A stretch of 64,000 nucleotides of DNA from an uncultured Clostridia bacterium (GTDB taxonomy: Bacteria > Bacillota > Clostridia > Christensenellales > Borkfalkiaceae), in assembly GCA_949290575.1 (NCBI GenBank), contig CASESJ010000002.1, forward strand, positions 105,662 to 169,661, given 5' to 3'. The stretch's first letter is position 1, and each line of letters opens with the position of its first letter. The translations under genes were made by a program, and so were the position numbers. Below the pieces are notes generated by a model. The model was not told the DNA's origin, did not search any database, and saw only the letters and a list, made by a program, of their open reading frames with translations. Positions 45,263-54,233 of the stretch are shown piece after piece.

Positions 45263-45628
45263 ATGGCATTCAAAGGCGGCGGCATGGGCAACATGCAGAA
45301 CATCATGAAGCAGGCGCAGAAGATGCAGGAACAGATGCAGGAAGTGGAAAAGGAGCTCGAGGACTGGGAAGTTGTAGGCACTTCGGGCGGCGGAAACGAG
45401 GGCGACGAGACGGTCGTCGTCTACATGAACGCGAAGAAGATAATAAACGGCATAGAGTTCGGCAGCGGCATATCGTCCATGGTCGACCTTTCGGACGAGG
45501 ACGACGTCGAAATGCTCGAAGACCTAATTATGGCGGCAATCAACGACGGCTACAAGAAGGCTGACGAAGTCTACGAAGAGAAGATGGGACCTTTCGGCAA
45601 CATGGGCGGTCTGGGCGGACTGCTTTAA
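45263..45628 (+). CDS. YbaB/EbfC nucleoid-associated protein
   Basis: YbaB/EbfC binds DNA as a dimer and shapes the nucleoid. The 121 aa product has the family start (GGMGNMQNIMKQAQKMQ), a central beta sheet with GDETVVVYMNAKK, and a Gly/Met-rich end. The Met-rich N-terminal helix is standard. AAAGGAG precedes the ATG. Position between dnaX and recR supports the call. Confidence 0.94.
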   Translation: MAFKGGGMGNMQNIMKQAQKMQEQMQEVEKELEDWEVVGTSGGGNEGDETVVVYMNAKKIINGIEFGSGISSMVDLSDEDDVEMLEDLIMAAINDGYKKADEVYEEKMGPFGNMGGLGGLL

Positions 45629-45657
45629 TGAGGACTGCTTTAGTAAAGTAGCTTGTT

Positions 45658-46248
45658 ATGGAAATTTTTATAGAACCTATCGGCAAACTCATCAACGAGT
45701 TTTCCAAACTTCCCGGCGTGGGCAAAAAGACGGCGCAGAGGTATGCGTATAAAGTCATAAACATGACAGACGCCGAGGCGCAGGCTTTTGCCGCGGCGAT
45801 AACCGACTGCAAGCGTAGGGTGCGCTATTGCAAAATCTGCGGCAACTTTACAGAGAATGAAGTCTGCTCTATATGCGCCACGCGCGACAAATCGGTCATA
45901 TGCGTGGTCAAAGAGCCGCGCGACGTCATTGCTATGGAAAAACTGCGCGAATACAGCGGAGTTTATCACGTTCTTCACGGCGTAATCTCGCCTATGGACG
46001 GCGTAGGACCGAACGACATACGCATAAAGGAGTTGCTTGCGAGAATTGATGAAAACGTCAGGGAAGTAATAATGGCAACCAATCCGGACGTCGAGGGCGA
46101 GGCTACGGCTATGTACATAGCCAAGATTTTAAAGCCTCTCGGCGTAAAGGTGACAAGGCTCGCCCACGGCATACCCATAGGCGGCGAGCTCGAATATACC
46201 GACGAGGTCACGCTCTCGCGCGCCCTGTCGGAAAGGAAACCGCTATGA
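45658..46248 (+). CDS. recR: Recombination mediator protein RecR
   Basis: RecR works with RecO and RecF in loading RecA at gaps. The 196 aa product has a helix-hairpin-helix ([13 protein letters not shown]), the four-Cys zinc finger ([16 protein letters not shown]), a Toprim domain with [13 protein letters not shown] and [13 protein letters not shown], and the C-terminal Walker-B-like [15 protein letters not shown]. No ribosome site is seen before the ATG. It overlaps the next gene by ATGA. Confidence 0.95.
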   Translation: MEIFIEPIGKLINEFSKLPGVGKKTAQRYAYKVINMTDAEAQAFAAAITDCKRRVRYCKICGNFTENEVCSICATRDKSVICVVKEPRDVIAMEKLREYSGVYHVLHGVISPMDGVGPNDIRIKELLARIDENVREVIMATNPDVEGEATAMYIAKILKPLGVKVTRLAHGIPIGGELEYTDEVTLSRALSERKPL

Positions 46249-47249
46249 ACATAACCGTTTTAGGCTGCGGCAGGTGGGGCTCGTTCCTCGCTTGGTATCA
46301 GGCAACCGTACTTAAAAACAAAGTAGTGCTGTGGGGCGAAGAGGGCAGAAAGTCCTTCGAAATCCTCAGAAAGACGGGCGCGAACGAGTACCTCACGCTC
46401 GACAAGTCGATAGAGCTGACAAGCGACCTCGACTACGCTCTCGCGTCTGCGCAGGTGGTCATAATCTCCATAAGCGCGCAGTCGTTGAGAGGGTTCGTCG
46501 CAAAAATTTTATCCCGCCCCGTCGACGTGTCGGATAAAAAATTTGTGCTGTGCATGAAGGGCATTGAAGAGGGCACGGGCATGCGCCTCACCGAGGTGTG
46601 CGCACAGTGCGGACTTCCTCCCGAAAATACGGCAGTCTGGGTCGGACCGGGACATATTCAGGCGTTTTTGCAGGGCATACCCAACTGCATGCTCATTGAC
46701 AGCGTCAATCCCGAGCTCACAAAAACGCTTGCCGACAGCTTCAAGAGCAGGCTCATCCGCTTCTATTACGGCAACGACCTCGTCGGCACGGAAGTTGGCG
46801 CGGCGGCAAAGAACGTTCTCGGCATCGTTGCGGGCGTGCTCGACGGCTGCGGCTATGTAAGTTTAAAAGGACCGCTTATGTCGCGCGGCGCGTTCGAGGT
46901 TGCCTCGCTCATCAAAGCCATGGGCGGAAACTTCAATTCCGCATACGGGCTTGCGCACTTGGGCGACTACGAAACCACGCTCTTTTCGCCCTATTCCAAC
47001 AACCGCCGCTACGGCGAGATGATGGCTCAGGGCGTGCGCTTTGAAAAACTTGCCGAGGGCGTCATGACGGCAAAGGCAATGAAAGAGCTCGGAGAAAAAT
47101 ATTCGATAGAATTGCCCATAACCAACGCCGTGTACGAGGCGTGCTTTCTTTCGCACGCATTCGAGGGCGGCGACGGAAAGGATAAGTGCATGCAAATAAT
47201 TTTAAAATTGTTTGAACGCCAAACAAAGTGCGAATTTTACGATAAATAA
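46245..47249 (+). CDS. gpsA: NAD(P)-dependent glycerol-3-phosphate dehydrogenase
   Basis: GpsA reduces dihydroxyacetone phosphate to sn-glycerol-3-phosphate for phospholipid synthesis. The 334 aa product has the N-terminal Rossmann motif [12 protein letters not shown], the [14 protein letters not shown] loop, the catalytic lysine in [17 protein letters not shown] near residue 190, and the C-terminal helical domain. It starts inside the recR stop, so the two are coupled. Confidence 0.93.
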   Translation: MNITVLGCGRWGSFLAWYQATVLKNKVVLWGEEGRKSFEILRKTGANEYLTLDKSIELTSDLDYALASAQVVIISISAQSLRGFVAKILSRPVDVSDKKFVLCMKGIEEGTGMRLTEVCAQCGLPPENTAVWVGPGHIQAFLQGIPNCMLIDSVNPELTKTLADSFKSRLIRFYYGNDLVGTEVGAAAKNVLGIVAGVLDGCGYVSLKGPLMSRGAFEVASLIKAMGGNFNSAYGLAHLGDYETTLFSPYSNNRRYGEMMAQGVRFEKLAEGVMTAKAMKELGEKYSIELPITNAVYEACFLSHAFEGGDGKDKCMQIILKLFERQTKCEFYDK

Positions 47250-47260
47250 TGCAAAAAAGA

Positions 47261-47289
47261 TTGCCAAAACGGGCATTTGGTATTAAAAT
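47261..47289 (+). promoter_or_regulatory. Promoter of typA
   Basis: TTGCCA (47261-47266) and TAAAAT (47284-47289) are 17 nt apart, with a leader of about 26 nt. Confidence 0.6.
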
Positions 47290-47321
47290 TATACTGTTTT
47301 AATTTTATCTTAAGAGGTTTT

Positions 47322-49154
47322 ATGTTAAGAACGGATTTAAGAAACGTGGCGATAATAGCCCACGTCGACCACGGCAAGACAACGCTTGTAGACGCAATGC
47401 TCAAGCAGAGCCATACCTTCCGCGAAAATCAGGCGGTGGACGAAAGGGTTATGGACAGTAACGCAATAGAGCGCGAAAGAGGCATAACCATACTCGCAAA
47501 GAACACGTCTATACACTATAAAGGCGTAAAAATCAACGTCGTCGACACTCCGGGACACGCCGATTTTTCGGGCGAAGTCGAGAGAGTTATGATGATGGTA
47601 AACGGCGTTCTCGTGCTCGTGGACGCGGCTGAAGGACCTATGCCCCAGACGCGTTTCGTCATGCAGAAGGCTCTCGAAATGGGTCACAGACTGATTATCG
47701 TCGTCAACAAAATCGACCGTCCCGACGCCCGCCTCGACGAGGTCAAGGACGAGATATTGGAACTCCTTCTCGAGCTTGACGCGTCTGACGACCAGCTCAT
47801 GAGCCCCGTCGTATGGTGCTCGGGCAGACAGGGTACGGCAACGCTCGACCTCGATAAGCCGGGCACGGACTTAACGCCGCTGTTCGAAACCATACTTTCG
47901 CACATTCAGCCGATGGAGGTGGACGAAAAGGGTCCCGCACAGATACTTTGCTCTTCGATAGACTATAACGACTACGTCGGCAGAATAGGCATAGGCAGAA
48001 TAGAGCGCGGAATTATAAATGCCGGTCAGGGCGTGGTTGTGACCAACTACAACAACCAGATGCTGCGCCAGCAGGGCAAGATAGTCAACCTCTATCAGAT
48101 AGAGGGGCTTGAAAGGGTCAACTGCGACAGCGCGAAGGCGGGCGACATAGTCTGCTTTTCGGGACTTGAAAAGATAAATATAGGCGATACCGTCTGCTCG
48201 CCCGATTGCGTGGAAGCGCATAAATTCGTAAAGATAACCGAGCCGACCGTTGAGATGACCTTCTCTGTAAACGACTCGCCGTTTGCGGGCAGAGAGGGCA
48301 AGTGGGTAACTACGCGTCACTTGAGGGACAGACTGTTCAGAGAGCTGTTAAGGGACGTATCCCTGCGCGTAGAGGAGACCGACTCCGCCGACAGCTACCG
48401 CGTGTGCGGCAGGGGCGAAATGCACCTTTCTATACTCATTGAAAACATGCGCCGCGAGGGCTATGAATTTCAGGTTTCGACCCCCCGCGTAATGTATAAA
48501 GAGATAGACGGACAGAAATACGAGCCCATAGAGAGGCTCATAGTCGACATACCTGAGGACGCTGCGGGCGCGGTGTTCCAGAGCATGGGCAACCGCAAGG
48601 GCGAACTTCTGCACATGTCGGCAATCGGTTCGCGCACGAGGCTTGAATTTCTCGTGCCCGCCCGCGGACTTTTCGGCTATAAATCCGAATTCCTCACCTC
48701 GACAAAGGGCGAGGGCGTAATGAACAGCATATTCTTCGAATATCAGCCCTTCAAGGGCGAACTTTCGCGCAGAGATACGGGCTCGCTCATAGCTTTCGAA
48801 ACGGGCGAAGCCGTAACATACGGTCTTTTCAACGCGCAGGGCAGAGGCACTCTGTTCATAGGCGCGGGCACGCCCGTCTATGAGGGTATGGTTATAGGCG
48901 AAAGCCCCAAGAACGAGGACATAAATGTCAACGTCTGCAAGACCAAGCACCTCACGAACACGCGTTCATCTTCGTCTGACGACGCCTTAAGGCTGATTAC
49001 GCCCAAGAAGATGAGCCTCGAAGAATGCCTCGAATTCTTAGGCGACGACGAGCTTTTAGAGGTCACGCCCAAGAACATCCGTATCCGCAAGCGCATACTC
49101 GACAGCGAGCTGCGCGCAAAGGCTAATGCCAAGATAAAGAAGGGCATTGTCTGA
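47322..49154 (+). CDS. typA: Translational GTPase TypA/BipA
   Basis: TypA/BipA is a ribosome-binding GTPase linked to 50S assembly and stress. The 610 aa product has G1 AHVDHGKTT near residue 15, the switch region RERGITI, G3 DTPGHADF, G4 NKIDRP, then EF-G-like domains II, III and V and the BipA-specific C-terminus ([10 protein letters not shown], then [13 protein letters not shown]). AGAGG lies four bases before the ATG at 47322, which is preferred over an earlier in-frame start that falls within the promoter. Confidence 0.96.
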   Translation: MLRTDLRNVAIIAHVDHGKTTLVDAMLKQSHTFRENQAVDERVMDSNAIERERGITILAKNTSIHYKGVKINVVDTPGHADFSGEVERVMMMVNGVLVLVDAAEGPMPQTRFVMQKALEMGHRLIIVVNKIDRPDARLDEVKDEILELLLELDASDDQLMSPVVWCSGRQGTATLDLDKPGTDLTPLFETILSHIQPMEVDEKGPAQILCSSIDYNDYVGRIGIGRIERGIINAGQGVVVTNYNNQMLRQQGKIVNLYQIEGLERVNCDSAKAGDIVCFSGLEKINIGDTVCSPDCVEAHKFVKITEPTVEMTFSVNDSPFAGREGKWVTTRHLRDRLFRELLRDVSLRVEETDSADSYRVCGRGEMHLSILIENMRREGYEFQVSTPRVMYKEIDGQKYEPIERLIVDIPEDAAGAVFQSMGNRKGELLHMSAIGSRTRLEFLVPARGLFGYKSEFLTSTKGEGVMNSIFFEYQPFKGELSRRDTGSLIAFETGEAVTYGLFNAQGRGTLFIGAGTPVYEGMVIGESPKNEDINVNVCKTKHLTNTRSSSSDDALRLITPKKMSLEECLEFLGDDELLEVTPKNIRIRKRILDSELRAKANAKIKKGIV

Positions 49155-49210
49155 TAATTCCCCCGCATATATGCGGCAATCAACTTAAAAATTTTGTCAG
49201 CTTAATGCTG

Positions 49211-49253
49211 AGCGCGCCGCCGCAGATTTTATCTGCGGCGGCGCGCTTTTTTT
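49211..49253 (+). terminator. Terminator after typA
   Basis: A perfect 17 bp stem (49211-49227 with 49231-49247), with a TTT loop, is followed by seven T. Confidence 0.95.
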
Positions 49254-49265
49254 GTGCTCAAAGAG

Positions 49266-49294
49266 TAATATATGCGGGGCAACGGACATATCTT
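49266..49294 (+). promoter_or_regulatory. Sigma-E-type sporulation promoter of yabPQ
   Basis: TAATATA (49266-49272), 14 nt, CATATCTT (49287-49294) fits the mother-cell sigma-E pattern KMATATW-N14-CATAnnnT. No sigma-A boxes are seen. yabP and yabQ are sigma-E genes in Bacillus. Confidence 0.6.
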
Positions 49295-49316
49295 AATTAA
49301 CTGACGGAGGTATGAT

Positions 49317-49571
49317 ATGGAGAATGTACAACATACGCTGACCATAGAAAACAGAAAGCGCATAACGGCAACGGGGATAGAGGGGGTGCGCGATTTTTCG
49401 CCTGCGGCGTTCACTCTGATATACGGCGAAGGCAGAATAATAGTCGGCGGCAGCGATATGAAGATTACCGCCTTTTCCAAGCAGACGGGCGCGTTTGCGG
49501 CTGTCGGAAACATAACTTCCGTAAAGTATGCGGCAAAGGGCGAAAGCCTTGCCAAAAAACTGTTCAGATGA
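49317..49571 (+). CDS. yabP: Sporulation protein YabP
   Basis: YabP is a small mother-cell protein needed for normal spore coat or cortex. The 84 aa product has the YabP/YqfC fold features: HTLTIENRKRITATGIEGV, then TLIYGEGRIIVGGSDMKI. GGAGG lies six bases before the ATG at 49317. It overlaps yabQ by ATGA and follows a sigma-E-like promoter. Confidence 0.93.
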   Translation: MENVQHTLTIENRKRITATGIEGVRDFSPAAFTLIYGEGRIIVGGSDMKITAFSKQTGAFAAVGNITSVKYAAKGESLAKKLFR

Positions 49572-49945
49572 GCCAGACGGCGATATTTTTTATATGTGCC
49601 GCGGCGGGCATATGCTCGGGGGTTATATATGACTTGCTGTATGTCGTACGCACCTTCGCGTGCGGCGGCGCGCCCTCGTCCGTGCTCTCGAAAATAATAA
49701 CCGTTTGGTGCGATTTAGCATATTTTATCGCGCTCGCGGCGATATTTTTAGGCTGCGCTTATTTTCTTGATTTTTACGAATTGCGCGCCTATATGATTGT
49801 CGCCTGCGCGCTCGGCGCGGTGCTGTACATAAAAAGTATGCACTTAACTGTTGCATTTCTGATAAATAAAGTGTATAATGGTTGCAGAAAAATAAAAAAA
49901 TCAAAGGAAAAGCCCAAGTGCAGGACGAAAAGAAAAAAAGAATAA
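49568..49945 (+). CDS. yabQ: Spore cortex biosynthesis protein YabQ
   Basis: YabQ is an integral membrane protein required for spore cortex formation. The 125 aa product has three or four hydrophobic helices (near 5-25, 40-70, 72-100) and a basic C-terminal tail rich in Lys. Coupling to yabP and the SQTAIFFICAAAGICSGVIY start fit the family. Its 3' end carries the promoter of the next gene. Confidence 0.92.
   Translation: MSQTAIFFICAAAGICSGVIYDLLYVVRTFACGGAPSSVLSKIITVWCDLAYFIALAAIFLGCAYFLDFYELRAYMIVACALGAVLYIKSMHLTVAFLINKVYNGCRKIKKSKEKPKCRTKRKKE
49851..49879 (+). promoter_or_regulatory. Sigma-A promoter inside yabQ, driving the divIC-like gene
   Basis: TTGCAT (49851-49856) and TATAAT (49874-49879) are 17 nt apart. 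This would let the cell-division gene be expressed in vegetative cells independently of the sporulation promoter of yabPQ. Confidence 0.65.
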
Positions 49946-50178
49946 TAGCCGCGGCAACCGTAGCGGCCGTATTGCTTATAGTCATACTGTTTGCCGTAGT
50001 GGTCTATCAGATTATAGATATAAGCGTTCTTAAATCGCGCAAAGCCCGCCTCAACAGCGAGTATGATTATATACTCGAGCAGATTGACGAGAGCGGAAAC
50101 TGGCTCGAGCAGTTCGAGCTCAACGAGGATAAAATTCTCTATCAGCTCGCCCTGCAATACGGCTACAGACCGCGCTGA
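49918..50178 (+). CDS. divIC: FtsB/DivIC-like septum formation initiator
   Basis: DivIC links FtsL and DivIB in the divisome. The 86 aa product has a short basic N-terminus, one membrane helix (about 9-30) and a coiled-coil segment (KSRKARLNSEYDYILEQID), and ends with YGYRPR, matching the common YG(Y/F)-type end. The GTG at 49918 is preferred over a TTG at 49882 because AAAGGA lies before it and the internal promoter starts transcription near 49886. It overlaps yabQ by 28 bases. yabP-yabQ-divIC is the Bacillus order. Confidence 0.85.
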   Translation: MQDEKKKRIIAAATVAAVLLIVILFAVVVYQIIDISVLKSRKARLNSEYDYILEQIDESGNWLEQFELNEDKILYQLALQYGYRPR

Positions 50179-50180
50179 AC

Positions 50181-51047
50181 ATGAAAAAAATTGCCGCTAT
50201 CGATATCGGCTCGAATTCCGTTCGCCTTATGATGTGGGCGGACGGAAAAACTTTATATAAGCAGATAGACACCACCCGCCTCGGCGAGGGGCTTGCCTCG
50301 TCAGGACAGATGAAGCCCGAGGCAATCGAGCGCACGGCTCTCGCCGTGCAGAGGTTTGTCTGTCAGGCGAGGGCAGAGGGTGCGTCAAGCGTGTATGCCT
50401 TCGCCACCGCGGCGGTGCGTTCGGCGACAAACAGGTCGCAGTTCACCGACAGGGTAAGAAAGCTCTGCGGAATTGAGGTTGACGTCGTCTCGGGCGAGCG
50501 TGAAGCCGAACTCGGCATAAACGGCGCGCTGGGCAAGAGCGACGGCGGCATAATAGACGTGGGCGGAGCTTCCACCGAGATAACGCTCAGAAGAGGCGGA
50601 CAGACTATCTATTCCCGCAGTCTGAATATAGGCACGGTGAGATTATACGATGTCTGCGGCAGGAATTTCGGAAGGCTGGAAAGTTACATTTCCGAACAGA
50701 TAAAGGGCTATGGCGAAGTGCGCGCGGACGGACTTGAAATGCGTGCCATAGGCGGCACGGCAACGACGATTGCGGCGGTGTCGCTCGCCCTTGAAAAATA
50801 CGACCCCTCCATAACTCACGGCGCGGTCGTTAGTTTTGACGAGGTGGACGGCATGGCGCGCGAGTTTTCGGCTATGTCGGTTGAGGACGTCAGAAAGGTC
50901 GCGGGCATGGATGTCCGCCGTGCAGACGTCATAGGCGGCGGCTGTCTTCTTATGGCTAAGATAATGAATATGCTCGGCGTTCAGAGCATAACAATTTCCG
51001 AAAACGATAACCTTGAAGGTTATGTGCTTGCAAAGGAGGAAGTATGA
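50181..51047 (+). CDS. Ppx/GppA-type phosphatase
   Basis: This 288 aa protein is a single Ppx/GppA domain of the ASKHA fold, which hydrolyses polyphosphate or pppGpp. It has the phosphate-1 loop AIDIGSNSVRLM near residue 5, the AFATAAVRSATN segment, GEREAELGINGA, the phosphate-2 loop IDVGGASTEI near 130, and GGTATTIAA near 193. The C-terminal HD-like domain of longer Ppx proteins is absent, as in many Firmicutes. No ribosome site precedes the ATG, two bases after the divIC stop. Confidence 0.9.
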   Translation: MKKIAAIDIGSNSVRLMMWADGKTLYKQIDTTRLGEGLASSGQMKPEAIERTALAVQRFVCQARAEGASSVYAFATAAVRSATNRSQFTDRVRKLCGIEVDVVSGEREAELGINGALGKSDGGIIDVGGASTEITLRRGGQTIYSRSLNIGTVRLYDVCGRNFGRLESYISEQIKGYGEVRADGLEMRAIGGTATTIAAVSLALEKYDPSITHGAVVSFDEVDGMAREFSAMSVEDVRKVAGMDVRRADVIGGGCLLMAKIMNMLGVQSITISENDNLEGYVLAKEEV

Positions 51048-51814
51048 GGGGTAAAATTTTATTCTGGTCGTCGCTCGTCGTCCTTCTCGGGCTGTGCGCG
51101 CTGTGCGGATATGTTTTCTGCGTGCGCACCGATTTCGAGGGCGCGGGGCTCGAGAGCTTAATTCCCGCATATCTCGCTTTATTCATTGTCAGCGTGCCCT
51201 TTTCAGATTTCGTGCACGAGGGTGCGCACCTCATTGTCGGACTGTGCCTGAATATGGGCATTAAACCCGACAGGTACAGAATATTCCGCACATCCTCCGT
51301 AAACGTCTGTCCCAAGGGCAAAAAGCACATGCGCCTGAGAATGATTTTGACCGCGTCTGCGGGCGTTGCGCTCAATGCCGCCTGCGCCGCGATAGGCATA
51401 ATAGCTCTCTGTCTGCCTCAGGTTCCCGCAACTCTGGGCGTATTGCTTCCTTATTCGGGCTATCTTCTCATGCTCAACGCCATACCCGCAGAGCTTTCGG
51501 GCGGCAAGAACGATGGCATGATAGTCTGGGAACTTCTCACCCTCTCAGACAGTGCGAAGGTCATGCTCGTCATTCTGCGCATACAGGGCTCTTTAAGGTC
51601 GGGAACCAAGCTTGAGGAAATTCCCGAAAGCACCTTCTTCGAAGTGCCTCAGCTTCCCGAAGACGACATAAACTTTATAATTCTGACCCAGCTCAGGTAT
51701 GAATATTACCTCGCCGTCGGCAACGACAGCGAAGCGTATAAATACTTCATGCGCTATAAGGACCTGATAAAATATCTTCCCTCCGAATATAAAAATTCTG
51801 CCGAAAAAGCCTGA
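51044..51814 (+). CDS. Putative M50-like membrane metalloprotease
   Basis: This 256 aa membrane protein has helices near 5-27, 38-58, 100-122 and 128-148. HEGAH at 58-62 sits at the end of the second helix like the HExxH zinc site of site-2 proteases. NAIPAELSGGKNDG at 145-158 resembles their second motif (N-x-x-P ... D-G) that supplies the third metal ligand. The C-terminal 90 residues are soluble. It overlaps the ppx gene by four bases (ATGA). The family is not one I can name, and it could be a non-proteolytic relative. Confidence 0.65.
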   Translation: MRGKILFWSSLVVLLGLCALCGYVFCVRTDFEGAGLESLIPAYLALFIVSVPFSDFVHEGAHLIVGLCLNMGIKPDRYRIFRTSSVNVCPKGKKHMRLRMILTASAGVALNAACAAIGIIALCLPQVPATLGVLLPYSGYLLMLNAIPAELSGGKNDGMIVWELLTLSDSAKVMLVILRIQGSLRSGTKLEEIPESTFFEVPQLPEDDINFIILTQLRYEYYLAVGNDSEAYKYFMRYKDLIKYLPSEYKNSAEKA

Positions 51815-51849
51815 CGGCGCGGCAGAAATTCCAAAAATTTCAGATTTGC

Positions 51850-51893
51850 AGCCGCCGCGCGAAAGATTTTCGCGCGGCGGCTCTTCATTTTTT
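51850..51893 (+). terminator. Terminator after the M50-like gene
   Basis: A perfect 15 bp stem (51850-51864 with 51868-51882), with a 3 nt loop, is followed by CTTCATTTTTT. Confidence 0.85.
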
Positions 51894-52003
51894 ACGACTG
51901 TGTCAGCAGAGCGCGCACGGTCGTATTTTCGGTTGCAGACTGTATTTGCGGACTGATTGCAAAATGAGAGGTACGGCTGTCCGTTCCCGTCTGATAGCTT
52001 TCT

Positions 52004-52159
52004 TCAGTTCGGCAAGGACAGTCTGCCGAAGCAGAAGGGGCACAGAAGAGAATTTCTTTCGGCGCACTCGCGGCAGACGTGATTTCCGCAGGAGACGCAC
52101 TCGTAAACGTGGTGCGTCTTCAGGTTTGCAAGGCGGCACATTTCTTTGATTTCGTCCAT
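52004..52159 (-). CDS. 51-residue zinc-finger protein, function unknown
   Basis: A minus-strand frame of 51 codons encodes a protein starting MDEIKEMCRLANLK. After Cys8 it has CVSC (21-24), CREC (29-32) and CPFC (40-43): three CxxC knuckles with spacing x4 and x7, typical of a treble-clef or RING-like zinc fold. His16, His17 and His27 could also bind metal. No Shine-Dalgarno sequence is seen. A weak promoter, CTGACG-17 nt-TATGCA, lies upstream. It diverges from gyrB. The regular Cys pattern makes chance unlikely. I do not recognise the family. Confidence 0.65.
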   Translation of the reverse strand: MDEIKEMCRLANLKTHHVYECVSCGNHVCRECAERNSLLCPFCFGRLSLPN

Positions 52160-52221
52160 AAAATAAGCATGCATAAAATTGTCTCAGATATGCGTCAGGG
52201 CAGAAAAAATGCTGTAAATTC

Positions 52222-52250
52222 TTGCTTTATTTATTATAATATGGTATAAT
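52222..52250 (+). promoter_or_regulatory. Promoter of gyrBA
   Basis: TTGCTT (52222-52227) and TATAAT (52245-52250) are 17 nt apart, with a leader of about 33 nt. GAGG precedes the ATG at 52290. Confidence 0.75.
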
Positions 52251-52289
52251 AAATGAAAGTAAAATTATATTTATCTGCGAGGACAAAAT

Positions 52290-54218
52290 ATGCCCGAAAA
52301 AATCAATTCAAATTACGACGCAAACAGTCTGAAAGCACTGAAGGGTCTCGAGCCCGTAAGGGAACATCCCGGCATGTATATCGGACCGACGGACGAGCGC
52401 GGACTTCACACTCTTGTGAGGGAGGTTATAGATAACTCTATAGACGAAGCGCTTGCAGGTTACTGCGACAGAATAGACGTCGTCATAACCGAGGACGGAA
52501 GCTGCACCGTAAAGGATAACGGGCGCGGCATTCCTACGGGAATAAACGAAGAGGAGGGAATAAGCGGCGTAGAGCTTGCGCTCACCAACCTCAACGCAGG
52601 CGGCAAGTTCGGCGGCGGCAACAAGGCAGGGGGATATAAAATTTCGTCCGGTCTTCACGGCGTGGGCGTATCCTGCGTAAACGCGCTCTCCGATACTCTT
52701 ATTGCCGAGGTGTGCCAGAACGGTCATATCTTCAGACAGGTATACCACTGCGGCGTACCCGAAGAGCCGTTAAAGATTATCGGCGATACTTCAGAGACGG
52801 GCACGTCCATAACCTTCCATCCCGATGCAACCATGTTCGAGACGGTAGATTTCAACTACGATACGTTAAAGACGCTCCTTCGCGAGCTTTCATACCTCAA
52901 TAAAGGTCTCACGCTGACGCTCACAGACTACCGCGGCGGCAATGTGCGCAGCGACACGTTCTGCTACGAGGGCGGCGTCGTGCACTTCATAGAGGACATA
53001 AATAAGGGCAAGAACGTGCTCTTTGCCTCGCCCGTGTACTTCGAGGACAGCGAGGGCGACGACAAATTCCTCGAGGTAGCCATCCAGTACAACGACGGCT
53101 ATACCGAGCAGATTTTCCCCTTCTCGAACAATATCCGTCAGCCCGACGGCGGCACTCACCTCGAAGGTTTCAAAGCCGCTTTGACAAAGGTCATCAACGA
53201 CGCGGGTCACAGGCTCAATATCTTAAAGGAAAACGACAAGCTCTCGGGCGAGGACGTGCGCGAGGGCATAACGGCGGTCGTTTCGGTAAAGATTGCCGAC
53301 GCGCAGTACGAAAGCCAGACCAAGAGCAAGCTCTGCTCGACCTATGTCCGCGGCTTCGTGCAGAAAGCCGTAGTCGATAAATTCGGCACATATCTCGAAG
53401 AACACCCCGCAGAGACGCGCGAACTTGTGCTTCGCTGCATAACCGCGCAGCGCGCAAGAGACGCTGCAAGGCTTGCGAGGGAGGAGACGCGCAGAAAGGG
53501 CGTGCTCGAGAGTACAAAACTTCCCGGCAAACTTGCCGACTGTTCGGATAAGCGTCCCGAGCTGTGCGAAATTTACATCGTCGAGGGCGACTCGGCGGGC
53601 GGCACGGCAAAGCAGGGCAGGGACAGAAGGTTCCAGGCGATACTTCCCCTGCGCGGCAAGATACTCAACGTCGAAAAGGTGAGAATAAACCGCGTTCTCG
53701 AAAACGAGGAAATCAAGGCGATGATAACCGCCTTCGGCTGCGGCATACAGGACAACTTCGACGAGAGCAAGCTGCGCTACGACAGAATAATAATTATGAC
53801 CGATGCCGACGTCGACGGTTCTCACATAAGAATACTTCTTTTAACGTTCTTCTTCCGCTATATGCGTCCGCTTGTCGAAAACGGACACGTCTATGCGGCA
53901 CAGCCGCCTCTTTATAAAGTTTCAGGCAAGGGCATTGAGGAACAGTACCTCTATGACGACAAGGCTTTAGAAGATTTCCGTACGGAGCACGAGGGACAGA
54001 AGTTCGAACTTCAGCGTTATAAAGGTCTGGGCGAAATGAACAAGGAACAGCTGTGGGAGACGACTATGGACCCCGCAAAGCGTACTCTTGTAAGGATTAA
54101 CGTTCAGGACGCCGTCGAGGCGGACAGAATGTTCGGCATACTCATGGGCGAACAGCCCGAACTTCGTCGTCAGTTCATAGAAGACAACGCCAAGCTCGTC
54201 GAAGAGCTGGACGTATAA
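52290..54218 (+). CDS. gyrB: DNA gyrase subunit B
   Basis: GyrB is the ATPase subunit of gyrase. The 642 aa product has GHKL motifs EVIDNSIDEA, VKDNGRGIPTG and GLHGVGVSCVNALS, the transducer, the Toprim motif YIVEGDSAGGTAKQGRDR near residue 430, DADVDGSHI near 508, and the C-terminal YKGLGEMN block. GAGG precedes the ATG. gyrA follows after 15 nt. The GGKFGGGNKAGGYKISSG loop is slightly longer than in many GyrB proteins. Confidence 0.96.
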   Translation: MPEKINSNYDANSLKALKGLEPVREHPGMYIGPTDERGLHTLVREVIDNSIDEALAGYCDRIDVVITEDGSCTVKDNGRGIPTGINEEEGISGVELALTNLNAGGKFGGGNKAGGYKISSGLHGVGVSCVNALSDTLIAEVCQNGHIFRQVYHCGVPEEPLKIIGDTSETGTSITFHPDATMFETVDFNYDTLKTLLRELSYLNKGLTLTLTDYRGGNVRSDTFCYEGGVVHFIEDINKGKNVLFASPVYFEDSEGDDKFLEVAIQYNDGYTEQIFPFSNNIRQPDGGTHLEGFKAALTKVINDAGHRLNILKENDKLSGEDVREGITAVVSVKIADAQYESQTKSKLCSTYVRGFVQKAVVDKFGTYLEEHPAETRELVLRCITAQRARDAARLAREETRRKGVLESTKLPGKLADCSDKRPELCEIYIVEGDSAGGTAKQGRDRRFQAILPLRGKILNVEKVRINRVLENEEIKAMITAFGCGIQDNFDESKLRYDRIIIMTDADVDGSHIRILLLTFFFRYMRPLVENGHVYAAQPPLYKVSGKGIEEQYLYDDKALEDFRTEHEGQKFELQRYKGLGEMNKEQLWETTMDPAKRTLVRINVQDAVEADRMFGILMGEQPELRRQFIEDNAKLVEELDV

Positions 54219-54233
54219 GGAGGGTAGATAGAT

